Below, in pieces: positions 53,637 to 64,000 of a stretch of DNA of 64,000 bases (positions are counted from its first letter, which is position 1; every line of letters begins with the position of its first letter). The position numbers and the translations under genes are program-made. The notes below the pieces were generated by a model. The model saw only the letters and a program-made list of their open reading frames with translations, was not told where the DNA came from and did not search any database. The DNA comes from Cycloclasticus sp. Lineage in GTDB: Bacteria; Pseudomonadota; Gammaproteobacteria; Methylococcales; Cycloclasticaceae. The stretch lies in NCBI GenBank assembly GCA_002733135.1, contig NVUJ01000006.1:24280-88279 (forward strand), given 5' to 3'.

Positions 53637-54773
53637 TTGTCTGACATAGCGATACTGGTTCTTGAAGACGGTAGTGTTTTTCACGGGCAGTCAATTGGTG
53701 CTCAAGGCCTTACAACAGGTGAGGTTGTGTTCAATACCTCCATGACGGGATACCAAGAAATTCTGACCGATCCTTCATATTCACATCAAATTGTTACTTT
53801 AACGTATCCGCATATTGGTAACACGGGTGTTAATGCAGAAGATGAAGAATCTATAGCTGTTCATGCGCGCGGCCTAGTGATTCGGGATTTGCCTTTAACA
53901 CACAGCAACTGGCGTTCTGAAGAATCGCTAGCTGATTATTTGGTCCGTCATAATATTGTTGCTATCGCTGATATTGACACTCGCAAGTTAACGAGAGTGT
54001 TACGCGAAAAAGGCGCTCAACGTGGTTGCATTATCGCTGGACCAGATGTTGATGAGGCGCTTGCGTTAGAATCAGCAAAAGGGGCGGTTTCACTTAAAGG
54101 CTTAGATTTAGCTCAAATGGTGACCTCTGAAACAGCCTATGACTGGACTGATTCAGTTTGGCAATTAGAGCCTGAAACAAAGCCTAGCCAAGAAAAAGCG
54201 AGTTATAAAGTTGTTGCTTATGATTTTGGTGTAAAACGTAATATTCTAAGGTTATTAGTAGCGTCTGGTTGTGAGGTTCATGTGGTTCCTGCAAAAACCC
54301 CAGCCGCAGACGTATTGGCTATGTCTCCAGATGGTGTATTTTTATCAAATGGTCCAGGCGACCCCGAGCCCTGTGATTATGCCATTGATGCCATTAAAAC
54401 AATTTTAGAACAAAAGGTGCCAGTATTTGGTATTTGTCTTGGCCATCAGTTGCTAGCGTTGGCTAGTGGAGCGTCAACGGTCAAAATGAAATTTGGACAT
54501 CACGGCGCCAATCACCCTGTGCAAGATTTAGACTCACAACGTGTGATGATTACCAGTCAGAACCACGGTTTTGCAGTTGATGGCGACTCATTGCCAAGCC
54601 ATTTGAAAGCAACACACGTGTCATTGTTCGACAAAAGTCTGCAAGGTATTGAACGTACAGATTGTCCGGCGTTTGGTTTTCAAGGCCACCCTGAAGCCAG
54701 CCCTGGCCCACAAGATATCGTCTATTTGTTCGAAAAATTCACTGCAATGATGCAATCGCACAAAAACTCATAA
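53637..54773 (+). CDS. carA: Carbamoyl-phosphate synthase small subunit (glutaminase)
   Basis: Hydrolyses glutamine to feed ammonia to CarB for arginine and pyrimidine synthesis. 378 residues. N-terminal [17 protein letters not shown]; class I amidotransferase domain with GICLGHQ (Cys267) and the [12 protein letters not shown] His-Glu pair. The TTG start at 53637 has a clear AAAGGTGG site six bases upstream and matches the family start. carB follows after nine bases. Confidence 0.97.
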   Translation: MSDIAILVLEDGSVFHGQSIGAQGLTTGEVVFNTSMTGYQEILTDPSYSHQIVTLTYPHIGNTGVNAEDEESIAVHARGLVIRDLPLTHSNWRSEESLADYLVRHNIVAIADIDTRKLTRVLREKGAQRGCIIAGPDVDEALALESAKGAVSLKGLDLAQMVTSETAYDWTDSVWQLEPETKPSQEKASYKVVAYDFGVKRNILRLLVASGCEVHVVPAKTPAADVLAMSPDGVFLSNGPGDPEPCDYAIDAIKTILEQKVPVFGICLGHQLLALASGASTVKMKFGHHGANHPVQDLDSQRVMITSQNHGFAVDGDSLPSHLKATHVSLFDKSLQGIERTDCPAFGFQGHPEASPGPQDIVYLFEKFTAMMQSHKNS

Positions 54774-54782
54774 AAGAGAATT

Positions 54783-57700
54783 ATGCCAAAAAGAACCGAC
54801 ATAAAATCCGTTTTACTCCTAGGCGCTGGCCCAATCGTTATTGGTCAAGCGTGTGAGTTTGATTATTCAGGAACGCAAGCGTGTAAAGCGCTTAGGGAAG
54901 AGGGCTACAGAGTTATCTTGGTTAACTCAAACCCTGCTACGATCATGACGGATCCTGAAACAGCAGACGCTATTTATATCGAGCCGATTGATTGGCAAAC
55001 GGTCGAAAAAATTATTGAAAAAGAAAAACCAGATGTATTGCTACCAACAATGGGTGGTCAAACAGCGTTGAACTGTGCGTTGGATCTTGACCGCCACGGG
55101 GTGTTGGCTAAACATAACGTTGAAATGATTGGCGCGTCTAAAGAGGCGATTGATAAAGCCGAAGACCGTGATTTGTTTAAAAAAGCGATGACAAAAATTG
55201 GTTTATCTACACCGCGTTCTTTTGTGGCACACAATATGGATGAGGCGTACGAAGCTCTAGACTCTATCGGCTTTCCAACTATTATTCGTCCTTCATTTAC
55301 CATGGGAGGTAGTGGCGGTGGTATCTCTTACAATCGCGAAGAATTTATCGAAATCTGTGAACGTGGTTTGGATCTTTCTCCAACCAATGAATTACTGATT
55401 GAAGAGTCCGTACTGGGCTGGAAAGAATACGAAATGGAAGTGGTTCGTGACCATAAAGACAACTGTATTATCATCTGTTCGATTGAAAACTTTGATCCCA
55501 TGGGTATACACACAGGGGACTCAATTACCGTAGCGCCTGCGCAAACATTGACGGATAAAGAATATCAAATTATGCGAAATGCATCGATTGATGTATTACG
55601 TGAAATTGGTGTGGACACAGGCGGGTCAAACGTCCAATTTGCCATCAACCCTGAAAATGGCGCGATGATTGTTATTGAAATGAATCCGCGTGTTTCGCGT
55701 TCATCTGCGTTGGCTTCAAAAGCGACTGGTTTCCCGATTGCGAAAGTAGCGGCAAAACTAGCGATTGGTTATACGCTTGATGAGTTGAGCAATGAAATCA
55801 CCGGTGGCGCAACCCCAGCATCATTCGAACCATCCATCGATTATGTAGTGACCAAGGTGCCACGTTTTACGTTTGAAAAATTCCCAATGGCGGATGATCG
55901 TCTAACCACACAGATGAAATCTGTGGGTGAAGTGATGGCGGTAGGTAGAACATTCCAAGAGTCATTACAAAAAGCATTGCGTGGGCTTGAAACCGGTAAA
56001 TGCGGTTTAGATCCTATCGTGGATTTGGATGAAGAAGGTATTGAAGCTGTTTTACGTCGTGAAATCCAACAGCCAGGTGCAGATCGTATTTGGTATTTAG
56101 CCGATGCCTTTAGAAAAGGTTTTGGCCTTGAAAGCATTTTTGAGCAAACAAAAATTGATCGTTGGTTCTTAGTTCAAATAGAAGATATATTGAATGAAGA
56201 AACGGCGTTGTCAGGTGTTTCGTTAAATTCATTAGATGAAAAAACGATGTTCCGCCTAAAACGTAAAGGCTTTGCAGACGCTCGCCTTGCTGCGCTGCTA
56301 AATGTTGATGAAAGTGCGGTTAGAGCGGCTCGTCATGCATTGAACATTAGACCGGTTTACAAGCGCATCGATTCTTGCGCGGGTGAGTTCTCATCGCCTA
56401 CTGCTTACATGTATTCAACCTATGAAGAAGAATGCGAATCACGGCCAAGCAACCGTGAAAAAATCATGGTGTTGGGTGGTGGTCCGAATAGGATTGGTCA
56501 AGGTATAGAATTTGACTACTGTTGTGTTCATGCGGCTTTAGCGATGCGTGAAGACGGTTACGAAACTATTATGATCAACTGTAATCCAGAAACTGTATCA
56601 ACTGATTTTGATACCTCAGATCGCTTGTACTTTGAATCGTTGACCTTGGAAGACGTATTGGAAGTTGTGAATATTGAGAAACCGAAAGGCGTTATTGTTC
56701 AATACGGCGGCCAAACACCGCTTAAATTAGCTGAAGATTTGGAAGCAGCGGGTGTGCCTATTATTGGTACATCACCCGAGGCGATTGATTTGGCTGAAGA
56801 CCGTGAACGTTTCCAACAATTAGTTGAGAAGCTCGGTTTGCTTCAACCACCAAACAGAACAGCGCGTGAGCCAGAGCAAGCCGTTTTATTGGCTGAAGAA
56901 ATTGGTTACCCATTGGTTGTTAGGCCATCTTATGTATTGGGTGGTCGTGCGATGGAAATTGTTTATAACGAATCTGAATTACGTACCTATATGCGTGAAG
57001 CGGTTAGTGTGTCGAATGACTCTCCCGTGTTATTAGACCGTTTCTTAGACGATGCGGTAGAAGTGGATGTCGATGCTATTTTTGATGGTGAAGAGTTATT
57101 GATTGGCGCGATTATGGAACATATTGAGCAAGCTGGTGTTCATTCAGGTGATTCCGCGTGTTCATTACCGCCATTTGATTTAAGCCAAGACGTACAAGAT
57201 AGAATGCGCGTGCAAGCTAAAGATTTGGCCAAAGAACTAGGCGTTGTTGGTTTAATGAATATCCAGTTCGCGATTAAAGGCGATGATATTTATATTCTAG
57301 AAGTTAACCCACGTGCTTCACGTTCTGTACCGTTCGTGTCTAAAGTTACGGGCTACCCATTAGCTAAAATTGCCGCACGTTGCATGGCCGGGCAATCACT
57401 TAAAGAGCAAGGTACAACGGAAGAAATTATTCCTGAGTACTTCTCGGTGAAAGAATCAGTATTTCCTTTCGTTAAATTTCCTAATGTCGACCCTTTATTA
57501 GGTCCTGAAATGAAGTCAACAGGTGAAGTGATGGGCGTTGGCGATACTTTCGGTGAAGCGTTTGGTAAGGCTCAACGTGCAGCAGGCATTGATTTGTCTG
57601 ATGAAAATAATGTTATTTTCAGTGTGCGAGAAGCAGACAAAGTAAAAATGCTCGACTTAGCGCGAACACTGGTATCACGAGGAAAACACATATTTGCAAC

Positions 57701-57998
57701 ACGTGGAACGGCTGATGCATTAACAGCGGCGGGTATTGATTGTGAGGTGGTTAATAAAGTGGGTGAAGGCCGTCCGCATATTGTTGATGTGATTAAAAAT
57801 GAAAGCATTCAGCTGGTGGTTAACACAACAGAAGGCAAGCAAGCGATTACCGACTCATTTTCTATCCGCCGTGAATCATTGCAAAATAAAGCCACCTATT
57901 GCACCACAATGGCTGGTGCAAAAGCGACTATCGATGCGCTAGCAGATATCTCTGTTAAAGAAGTTCGAGAGTTGCACGACTTACAAGCCAGAAATTAG
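54783..57998 (+). CDS. carB: Carbamoyl-phosphate synthase large subunit
   Basis: Makes carbamoyl phosphate from bicarbonate, ammonia and two ATP. 1071 residues with the two homologous ATP-grasp halves, beginning [20 protein letters not shown] and, in the second half, [20 protein letters not shown]. Metal-site motifs [20 protein letters not shown] and [16 protein letters not shown]; the C-terminal MGS-like regulatory domain is present ([19 protein letters not shown]). Complete and typical. Confidence 0.98.
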   Translation: MPKRTDIKSVLLLGAGPIVIGQACEFDYSGTQACKALREEGYRVILVNSNPATIMTDPETADAIYIEPIDWQTVEKIIEKEKPDVLLPTMGGQTALNCALDLDRHGVLAKHNVEMIGASKEAIDKAEDRDLFKKAMTKIGLSTPRSFVAHNMDEAYEALDSIGFPTIIRPSFTMGGSGGGISYNREEFIEICERGLDLSPTNELLIEESVLGWKEYEMEVVRDHKDNCIIICSIENFDPMGIHTGDSITVAPAQTLTDKEYQIMRNASIDVLREIGVDTGGSNVQFAINPENGAMIVIEMNPRVSRSSALASKATGFPIAKVAAKLAIGYTLDELSNEITGGATPASFEPSIDYVVTKVPRFTFEKFPMADDRLTTQMKSVGEVMAVGRTFQESLQKALRGLETGKCGLDPIVDLDEEGIEAVLRREIQQPGADRIWYLADAFRKGFGLESIFEQTKIDRWFLVQIEDILNEETALSGVSLNSLDEKTMFRLKRKGFADARLAALLNVDESAVRAARHALNIRPVYKRIDSCAGEFSSPTAYMYSTYEEECESRPSNREKIMVLGGGPNRIGQGIEFDYCCVHAALAMREDGYETIMINCNPETVSTDFDTSDRLYFESLTLEDVLEVVNIEKPKGVIVQYGGQTPLKLAEDLEAAGVPIIGTSPEAIDLAEDRERFQQLVEKLGLLQPPNRTAREPEQAVLLAEEIGYPLVVRPSYVLGGRAMEIVYNESELRTYMREAVSVSNDSPVLLDRFLDDAVEVDVDAIFDGEELLIGAIMEHIEQAGVHSGDSACSLPPFDLSQDVQDRMRVQAKDLAKELGVVGLMNIQFAIKGDDIYILEVNPRASRSVPFVSKVTGYPLAKIAARCMAGQSLKEQGTTEEIIPEYFSVKESVFPFVKFPNVDPLLGPEMKSTGEVMGVGDTFGEAFGKAQRAAGIDLSDENNVIFSVREADKVKMLDLARTLVSRGKHIFATRGTADALTAAGIDCEVVNKVGEGRPHIVDVIKNESIQLVVNTTEGKQAITDSFSIRRESLQNKATYCTTMAGAKATIDALADISVKEVRELHDLQARN

Positions 57999-58021
57999 AT
58001 AGACAAGTTTTAGGATAAATC

Positions 58022-58498
58022 ATGAATAAAACACCCTTAACTGTAAAAGGTGCAAAAACATTAACTGATGAATTGGATGTGCTTAAAAATATAAAGCGTC
58101 CGCAAATTACCGAAGCGATTGCCGATGCTCGAGCTCACGGAGATTTAAAAGAAAATGCTGAATACCATGCGGCACGTGAAGAACAAGGCATGGCTGAAGC
58201 ACGTATTAGGGATATAGAAAGTAAATTAGGCAGTGCACAAGTTATTGACGTGTCTACATTAAACGCGAACGGTAAAGTTGTTTTTGGTTGTACCGTTGAG
58301 CTAGAGAATATTGAGACAGAAGAGATTATTGTTTACACCATCGTTGGTGAAGATGAGGCTGATATTAAAAATAACTTAATATCCTACGCATCACCTTTCG
58401 CGAAAGCATTAATAGGCAAAGAAGAAGGTGATGTGGCTGAAGTTAGAGCACCTTCAGGTGTTACAGAATACGAGGTATTAGAAGTGCGTTACGAGTAA
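58022..58498 (+). CDS. greA: Transcription elongation factor GreA
   Basis: Rescues backtracked RNA polymerase by stimulating transcript cleavage. 158 residues: N-terminal coiled coil with the conserved acidic tip ([22 protein letters not shown] in parts: [15 protein letters not shown]) and the C-terminal FKBP-like domain ([29 protein letters not shown]). It follows carB by 23 bases, as in related bacteria, and its last ten bases overlap the yhbY 3' end. Confidence 0.97.
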   Translation: MNKTPLTVKGAKTLTDELDVLKNIKRPQITEAIADARAHGDLKENAEYHAAREEQGMAEARIRDIESKLGSAQVIDVSTLNANGKVVFGCTVELENIETEEIIVYTIVGEDEADIKNNLISYASPFAKALIGKEEGDVAEVRAPSGVTEYEVLEVRYE

Positions 58499-58776
58499 TT
58501 TTTCTTGTCGATATTTTCTCTATACAGTACGGCAACAAAGCCAATAGTTTGAACAACCTCAGCTTGAGTTTTTTCAGCAATTTCAGTAATAATGTTCTTT
58601 TTATCGTCGCGATTTGCAGCAACTATCTTTATTTTAATCAGTTCGTGATGCTCTATCGATAATTCAATTTCATCAAGCACGGTAGCGGTTAGCCCAGACT
58701 GACCTAGTCGGACAACAGGTTTTAATGCATGGGCATGTATTTTTAAATTTTTCTTTTGTTGGTTTGAAAGAGACAT
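58489..58776 (-). CDS. yhbY: YhbY family RNA-binding (CRM domain) protein
   Basis: 95-residue protein that is a single CRM domain, associated with ribosome assembly. [20 protein letters not shown] contains the GxxG-like loop region, and [14 protein letters not shown] follows. It overlaps greA tail-to-tail by ten bases and is divergent from rlmE, the usual arrangement in gammaproteobacteria. Confidence 0.95.
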   Translation of the reverse strand: MSLSNQQKKNLKIHAHALKPVVRLGQSGLTATVLDEIELSIEHHELIKIKIVAANRDDKKNIITEIAEKTQAEVVQTIGFVAVLYRENIDKKNYS

Positions 58777-58851
58777 AGATACTATAAAAAAATTATTAGG
58801 CGGTTATGCCGCGCATTCTACGCTGTATTGCCTGACACGGGTACGTATTAA

Positions 58852-59472
58852 ATGACAAAACATAAGAACAAACAAAAGTGGCTTGATGAGCATTTTAATG
58901 ATGAGTACGTAAAAAAAGCCCAGCAGATGGGATTACGCTCCCGTGCGGTGTTTAAGTTAGAAGAAATAGACAAAAAGGACAAGTTGATACGCCCGAATCA
59001 AATAGTGGTTGATTTAGGTGCGGCGCCGGGTGGTTGGTCCGAATATGCCATAAAAAAAATGTCCGCTAAAGGTCAAGTCATCGCGTTGGATTTATTGGAT
59101 ATGGAACCCATAGTTGGTGTAGAGTTTATAAAAGGGGATTTTAGTAGTGATGACGTTTATGACGAACTTCAAGCAGTTATAAATGGGCAAGCTGTTGATG
59201 TGGTTTTATCAGATATTGCACCAAATATGAGCGGTGCGAAAGCGATTGACCAACCAAAATCAATGTATTTAGCAGAGTTAGCATTTGACTTCGCAAAAAA
59301 CTGCTTGTCAGCAAAAGGATGTTTTTTAATAAAGCTTTTTCAAGGAGACGGTTTTGACCAATTCGTACGTGAAGTAAAAAATACATTTGTTAGTGTGGCG
59401 ATTAGAAAGCCCAAAGCATCAAGAGCTCGAAGTAGAGAAGTGTACCTCTTAGCGAAGGGCTTGAAATTGTAG
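58852..59472 (+). CDS. rlmE: 23S rRNA 2'-O-ribose methyltransferase RlmE
   Basis: Methylates U2552 of 23S rRNA; heat-shock linked in E. coli. 206 residues. SRAVFKLEEIDKKDKLI, the SAM loop VVDLGAAPGGWSEYA and the catalytic set including LSDIAPNMSG and FLIKLFQGDG. Divergent from yhbY and followed by ftsH 89 bp downstream, the conserved rlmE-ftsH order. Confidence 0.97.
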   Translation: MTKHKNKQKWLDEHFNDEYVKKAQQMGLRSRAVFKLEEIDKKDKLIRPNQIVVDLGAAPGGWSEYAIKKMSAKGQVIALDLLDMEPIVGVEFIKGDFSSDDVYDELQAVINGQAVDVVLSDIAPNMSGAKAIDQPKSMYLAELAFDFAKNCLSAKGCFLIKLFQGDGFDQFVREVKNTFVSVAIRKPKASRARSREVYLLAKGLKL

Positions 59473-59561
59473 TACTCTATCCCCATATAGTATTGAACGA
59501 AATACAATTAACGTAGTCAGAAAGCTGTGTTAAGACTAAATAATAATTAAGGAGTTTTGCT

Positions 59562-61499
59562 TTGAACGAGATGGTTAAGAATATCATTATGTGGGTTGTT
59601 ATCGCCGGCGTATTAATGTCTGTGTTTAATAACTTTGGTGGGCAACAAAAAAAATCTAATAATACGTTAAGCTATTCACAATTTATCAACTCGGTAAACG
59701 CGGGTCAGGTCAGTCAAGTTTATATTGATGGCCCTAAAATTATTGGTCAAACAACTTCAGGTGAACGATTCACCACTCGTAGCCCAGGCGACATGCATTT
59801 AGTTGATGACCTGTTGAAAAATGGCGTTGAAATTGTGGCAAAAGAGCCAGAAGAAACATCTGCGTTGATGTCAATTTTAATTTCTTGGTTCCCTATGCTG
59901 CTATTGATTGGGGTATGGATATTCTTCATGCGCCAAATGCAAGGTGGTGGTGGCGCTGGTGGCCGTGGTGCGATGTCATTTGGTAAAAGCAAAGCAAAAT
60001 TGTTGACGGAAGATGAAATTAAAGTGACTTTTGATGATGTTGCTGGGATTCAAGAAGCAAAAGAGGAAGTGGCCGAAATTGTTGAATTTTTGAGAGAACC
60101 AGGGAAGTTCCAAAAATTAGGCGGCATGATTCCGCGAGGCATTTTGATGACAGGCTCGCCCGGTACGGGTAAAACATTGCTTGCTAAAGCGATTGCGGGC
60201 GAAGCCAAAGTACCGTTCTTTAGTATTTCCGGCTCGGATTTTGTGGAAATGTTTGTTGGTGTTGGTGCATCGCGTGTGCGTGATATGTTTGAACAAGCGA
60301 AGAAGAGTGCACCGTGCATTATTTTTATTGATGAGATTGATGCAGTAGGTCGCGCGCGTGGCGTCGGTATCGGTGGTGGTAATGACGAGCGTGAGCAAAC
60401 CCTGAATCAATTATTGGTTGAAATGGATGGCTTTTCTGGTAATGAAGGTGTCATTGTTATCGCGGCAACTAACCGTCCTGATGTGTTAGACCCAGCCTTG
60501 CTTCGTCCGGGACGTTTCGATCGCCAAGTTGTTGTTCCACTACCTGATATTCGCGGTCGTGAGCAAATATTAAAAGTGCACTTGAAGAAGGTGCCTGCTG
60601 GCGATAGCGTGAATCCAAATGTTATTGCGCGTGGCACACCTGGTTTTTCAGGTGCTGATTTAGCTAATCTAGTAAATGAAGCGGCTTTATTTGCCGCACG
60701 TGCTAACAAAAAAGTTGTTGACATGAACGACATGGAAAACGCCAAAGACAAAGTCTTGATGGGTGCAGAACGTCGTTCAATGGTGATGAGCGAAGACGAG
60801 AAAAAATGTACCGCTTATCATGAATCTGGTCATGCCATTGTGGGTCGTTTAGTGCCTGAGCATGATCCGGTGTATAAGGTGACGATTATTCCTCGTGGCC
60901 GTGCATTGGGCGTGACGATGTTCTTGCCCGAACGTGATCAAATCAGCATCAGTAAACAAAAGTTAGAAAGTCAATTATCGAGTTTGTACGGCGGCCGTTT
61001 AGCGGAAGAAATAATTTTTGGTGAAGAGGCCGTAACGACGGGCGCATCAAATGATATTGAACGTGCATCCGCTATCGCTAGAAACATGGTCACGCAATGG
61101 GGCTTCTCAGAAAAGTTGGGCGCGCTCAACTACGGCGAAGACGAAAATGCGATGGGTCCGATGGGTTATTCTGGCGGTCAAACAAAAATGATTTCAGACG
61201 ATACTACAAAGCTAATTGATGAAGAAGTGCGCGTGTTTATTGATCGTAATTATGATCGAGCAGAACAGCTATTAAAAGATAACATTGATATTTTGCATTC
61301 GATGGCGGAGTCGCTGATTAAGTACGAAACGTTAGACAGTGACCAACTTGATGAATTAATGGCTCGCACTGCAGTTAGTCCGCCAAAAGACTGGGAAGAT
61401 AACGATGAGCCCGGTACGGGCACTAAAACCACTACGGAAAAAGAAGTAGAAAAGAAAGATACCAAGTCAACTGTTGGCGGACGAGCTGAACAAACTTAA
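59562..61499 (+). CDS. ftsH: ATP-dependent zinc metalloprotease FtsH
   Basis: Membrane AAA protease for quality control and regulated proteolysis. 645 residues: two N-terminal membrane segments (about 7-22 and 106-123), Walker A GSPGTGKT at 198-205, Walker B IIFIDEID, second region of homology [18 protein letters not shown], and the zinc site HESGH at 420-424. TTG 59562 is taken as start: AAGGAG lies seven bases upstream, whereas the next ATG (59571) is 16 bases away. folP-glmM follow closely. Confidence 0.97.
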   Translation: MNEMVKNIIMWVVIAGVLMSVFNNFGGQQKKSNNTLSYSQFINSVNAGQVSQVYIDGPKIIGQTTSGERFTTRSPGDMHLVDDLLKNGVEIVAKEPEETSALMSILISWFPMLLLIGVWIFFMRQMQGGGGAGGRGAMSFGKSKAKLLTEDEIKVTFDDVAGIQEAKEEVAEIVEFLREPGKFQKLGGMIPRGILMTGSPGTGKTLLAKAIAGEAKVPFFSISGSDFVEMFVGVGASRVRDMFEQAKKSAPCIIFIDEIDAVGRARGVGIGGGNDEREQTLNQLLVEMDGFSGNEGVIVIAATNRPDVLDPALLRPGRFDRQVVVPLPDIRGREQILKVHLKKVPAGDSVNPNVIARGTPGFSGADLANLVNEAALFAARANKKVVDMNDMENAKDKVLMGAERRSMVMSEDEKKCTAYHESGHAIVGRLVPEHDPVYKVTIIPRGRALGVTMFLPERDQISISKQKLESQLSSLYGGRLAEEIIFGEEAVTTGASNDIERASAIARNMVTQWGFSEKLGALNYGEDENAMGPMGYSGGQTKMISDDTTKLIDEEVRVFIDRNYDRAEQLLKDNIDILHSMAESLIKYETLDSDQLDELMARTAVSPPKDWEDNDEPGTGTKTTTEKEVEKKDTKSTVGGRAEQT

Positions 61500-61503
61500 T
61501 TAA

Positions 61504-62334
61504 ATGCTAGATATTTCTAGCTTAATAGCTGAGCATAAGAACCCCCAAATCATGGGGGTTCTTAACATTACCCCGGACTCTTTTTCAGATGGCGGGTGTT
61601 TTACAACAAAGTCGGAAGCTATTCGTCAAGCGGAACTGATGACCAGACAAGGTGCTTCGATTATAGATATAGGCGGAGAGTCCACAAGACCCGGTGCCAC
61701 ACCTGTTTCGATAGACGAAGAATTGCATAGAGTCATCCCAGTTATAGAAGCGATTCGGTCTAAGTCCAATATGGTTATTTCAATCGATACCAGTAAGCCC
61801 GAAGTGATGAAGCAAGCTGTCGGAGCAGGTGCTGATATCATTAATGATGTTTTTGCTTTGAGACAACCTGGTGCACTAGAAATGGCAGCGTCGTTGAAGG
61901 TCCCCGTTTGTTTGATGCATATGCAGTCTACACCTGAAACGATGCAACATAATCCACGTTACAGTAACGTTATTGACGAAGTAAAAGCTTTTTTTGAGGA
62001 AAGAATCAATGCGTGTGAAAAAGCAGATATTGAAAAATCTAAAATAATTTTAGACCCTGGTTTTGGATTTGGCAAAAAATTGGAGCATAATCTTAGTTTA
62101 TTGGCGAATCTAGAAACGTTTAAATCTTACGGTTGTCCTTTATTAGTGGGTCTGTCCAGAAAGTCGATGTTTGGTGACTTATTGGGTAAATCGGTTAATG
62201 AACGAGCGTTGGCAAGTGTTACAGCGGCTCTATTAGCTGTTATCAACGGCGCATCGATTGTTCGAGTTCATGATGTGCAAGAAACATTCGACGCATTAAA
62301 AATATATAATGCTGCTCAAAGTTTAAATTTATAA
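61504..62334 (+). CDS. folP: Dihydropteroate synthase
   Basis: Condenses pteridine pyrophosphate with p-aminobenzoate in folate synthesis; target of sulphonamides. 276 residues. MGVLNITPDSFSDGG, DIGGESTRPGA, VISIDTSKPEVM, DPGFGFGK and the LLVGLSRKSMFG block are all present. It starts four bases after the ftsH stop and ends six bases before glmM. Confidence 0.97.
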   Translation: MLDISSLIAEHKNPQIMGVLNITPDSFSDGGCFTTKSEAIRQAELMTRQGASIIDIGGESTRPGATPVSIDEELHRVIPVIEAIRSKSNMVISIDTSKPEVMKQAVGAGADIINDVFALRQPGALEMAASLKVPVCLMHMQSTPETMQHNPRYSNVIDEVKAFFEERINACEKADIEKSKIILDPGFGFGKKLEHNLSLLANLETFKSYGCPLLVGLSRKSMFGDLLGKSVNERALASVTAALLAVINGASIVRVHDVQETFDALKIYNAAQSLNL

Positions 62335-62340
62335 ACGATT

Positions 62341-63681
62341 ATGATTAAAAAATATTTTGGCACGGATGGCATTAGAGGCAAAGTCGGAGAGGGTGTTATC
62401 ACACCTGAATTCATTCTAAAATTAGGCTGGGCGACGGGTAAGGTATTTGAAGAACAAGGCCACTGCAAAATAGTTATTGGTAAAGATACGCGTATATCGG
62501 GGTATATGTTCGAATCTGCCTTAGAGGCGGGCCTAGTGTCGGCAGGGGCAGATGTTCAGTTATTAGGTCCGATGCCAACGCCAGGCATCGCTTATTTAAC
62601 ACGTACCCTTCGGGCAAATGCCGGTATTGTTATCAGTGCATCACATAATCCGCATTATGATAATGGCATCAAGTTTTTTTCTAGCGAAGGTAAAAAGTTA
62701 CCTGATGAGATAGAACATGCGATTGAACAAAAACTTGATGAACCGTTAGTGGTTGTCGATTCTGCTAATTTAGGTAGGGCTAGCCGAGTTGACGATGCAG
62801 CGGGACGTTACATTGAGTTTTGTAAAAGCACGATTCCTCCAATGATGGATTTGTCTGGTTTAAAAATAGTTGTCGATTGCGCACATGGCTCAACCTACCA
62901 TATTGCACCTTTCGTTTTTGAGGAGCTAGGTGCGAAAGTTATTAAGATTGGCGCTGAACCGAATGGCATTAATATCAATGATGGTTTCGGTGCCACACAA
63001 CCCAATAACCTTAAACAAGCAGTGTTAGAAAACAAAGCGGATGTTGGCGTAGCACTCGATGGGGATGGCGATAGACTTATCATGGTCGATCACATGGGAG
63101 AAATACTCGATGGCGATGAAATCGTTTATATATTAGCTAAAACGCGTTTAGATGAAGGTAGTCTTGGTCCGGCAGTAGTAGGTACCCAAATGACTAATTT
63201 GGGCGTTGAGCACGCACTAAACAGATTGGGTGTTGAGTTGCTACGCTCTGCGGTAGGTGATAGACACGTTCTTAAAATGATGAAGGAATCCGGTGCAATC
63301 ATTGGCGGTGAAGGTTCTGGGCATATCATTTGTGCTGATAGGACAACAACAGGTGACGGAATCATTGCCGCCCTGCAAGTGCTCGAAACAATGTCACGCG
63401 GTTCTAAGCCACTAGCCGAGTTAAAAGGTGACGTTCAAAAATACCCACAATGCATGATTAATGTTCGGCTTCAAGGCGCTAATAAATTTGTCATGACAGT
63501 TGAGATAGAACAAGCGGTTAAGCAGATTGAAGGTCAGCTTAATGGTAATGGTCGAGTATTGCTTAGGCCTTCAGGAACAGAGCCGTTAGTTCGTGTCATG
63601 GTTGAAGGACGGGATATGGAATTAGTGGAATCATTGGCTACAAATCTTAGTGAAACAGTAGAGCGTATCTTAAAAGGATAG
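62341..63681 (+). CDS. glmM: Phosphoglucosamine mutase
   Basis: Converts glucosamine-6-phosphate to glucosamine-1-phosphate for peptidoglycan and lipopolysaccharide. 446 residues. [10 protein letters not shown] at the start, catalytic Ser101 in [16 protein letters not shown], metal loop DGDGDR at 240-245, sugar loop GGEGSGH and phosphate loop [12 protein letters not shown]. Last gene of ftsH-folP-glmM before tpiA. Confidence 0.98.
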   Translation: MIKKYFGTDGIRGKVGEGVITPEFILKLGWATGKVFEEQGHCKIVIGKDTRISGYMFESALEAGLVSAGADVQLLGPMPTPGIAYLTRTLRANAGIVISASHNPHYDNGIKFFSSEGKKLPDEIEHAIEQKLDEPLVVVDSANLGRASRVDDAAGRYIEFCKSTIPPMMDLSGLKIVVDCAHGSTYHIAPFVFEELGAKVIKIGAEPNGININDGFGATQPNNLKQAVLENKADVGVALDGDGDRLIMVDHMGEILDGDEIVYILAKTRLDEGSLGPAVVGTQMTNLGVEHALNRLGVELLRSAVGDRHVLKMMKESGAIIGGEGSGHIICADRTTTGDGIIAALQVLETMSRGSKPLAELKGDVQKYPQCMINVRLQGANKFVMTVEIEQAVKQIEGQLNGNGRVLLRPSGTEPLVRVMVEGRDMELVESLATNLSETVERILKG

Positions 63682-63772
63682 CAACCCTCTACAATGCTTA
63701 TTAATTATAAATCGTATTGCTTTATTCGGAAATACTCGATACTCTGGCTCGTTTTTTAGTGTGGAAAACATG

Positions 63773-64000
63773 ATGCGCCAGCCGTTAGTTGTCGGAAATT
63801 GGAAAATGAATGGTTCGTTGCAGTTTATTAGCAATTTATTACATTCGATACAAAGCAATATTGATGATAAAATATCGTGTGAAATCGGTGTGTGTGTACC
63901 ATTCGTTTATGTAGGGTTAGCTATAGATGTCGCTGGAAAATCTTCAATAAAAGTTGGCGCACAAACTGTTTCAGAACATACATCAGGCGCATATACAGGT
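63773..64000 (+). CDS. tpiA: Triosephosphate isomerase, N-terminal part (runs off the window)
   Basis: Interconverts dihydroxyacetone phosphate and glyceraldehyde-3-phosphate. Only 76 codons are present. RQPLVVGNWKMNGS carries the catalytic Asn and Lys; CVPFVYVGLA and IKVGAQTVSEHTSGAYTG follow, the latter holding most of the AQN/GAFTGE-type segment. The second of two adjacent ATGs is chosen by family start; the first (63770) is equally possible. The C-terminal part lies beyond the window. Confidence 0.95.
   Translation, partial: MRQPLVVGNWKMNGSLQFISNLLHSIQSNIDDKISCEIGVCVPFVYVGLAIDVAGKSSIKVGAQTVSEHTSGAYTG

Overview
The window is chromosomal DNA of a gammaproteobacterium of moderate to low G+C. 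The signs are class III polyhydroxyalkanoate (PHA) synthase genes, dksA-gluQ, divergent bamE/fur, ratA-ratB, an hrcA-grpE-dnaK-dnaJ cluster with both a CIRCE operator and sigma-32 type promoters, dapB-carA-carB-greA, ftsH-folP-glmM, and a tmRNA whose tag reads ANDDNYAIAA. The mix recalls marine Thiotrichales such as Cycloclasticus or Methylophaga, but that is an impression, not a measurement.

Layout. 0-5.5 kb: 5' end of ppsA, its regulator ppsR on the other strand with a MITE-like palindromic repeat between them, then rapA and yaaA. 5.6-9.5 kb: a PHA storage cluster (phaB, a phasin with a histone-H1-like tail, a small DUF6489-type protein, phaC and phaE). 9.5-21.6 kb: housekeeping genes (dksA-gluQ, an aminotransferase, mobB-moeA-galE, nhaD, deaD-slyX-rbgA), a small exported protein with a decayed second copy, and a lipoprotein.

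21.6-34.9 kb is an accessory defence island. Its left edge is a broken endonuclease/exonuclease/phosphatase gene and its right edge faces the 3' end of ssrA. The island reads in one direction: abiEi-abiEii, hsdR, a PrrC/RloC-like AAA ATPase that may be an anticodon nuclease, fic1, a truncated hsdM start, fic2, hsdM, hsdS. Several junctions overlap by one to eight bases, so it may be expressed as one or two coupled units. The specificity gene hsdS is the most striking item. A roughly 590-bp element with palindromic terminal inverted repeats and a DUF559 (Vsr/PD-(D/E)XK-like) domain sits in frame between its two target-recognition domains, giving a single 699-codon protein. A diverged duplicate of the hsdM 5' end shows that fic2 arrived, or was swapped in, between fic1 and hsdM.

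34.9-64 kb is a conserved backbone: ssrA and smpB, two tandem paralogous membrane proteins, a sodium symporter, ratA-ratB, leuA with a structured leader, two thioesterases, bamE/fur, nadK-recN, the heat-shock cluster, dapB, a flavoprotein, carAB, greA, yhbY, rlmE, ftsH, folP, glmM and the start of tpiA. No tRNA or rRNA gene, CRISPR array, integrase or complete insertion sequence was recognised.
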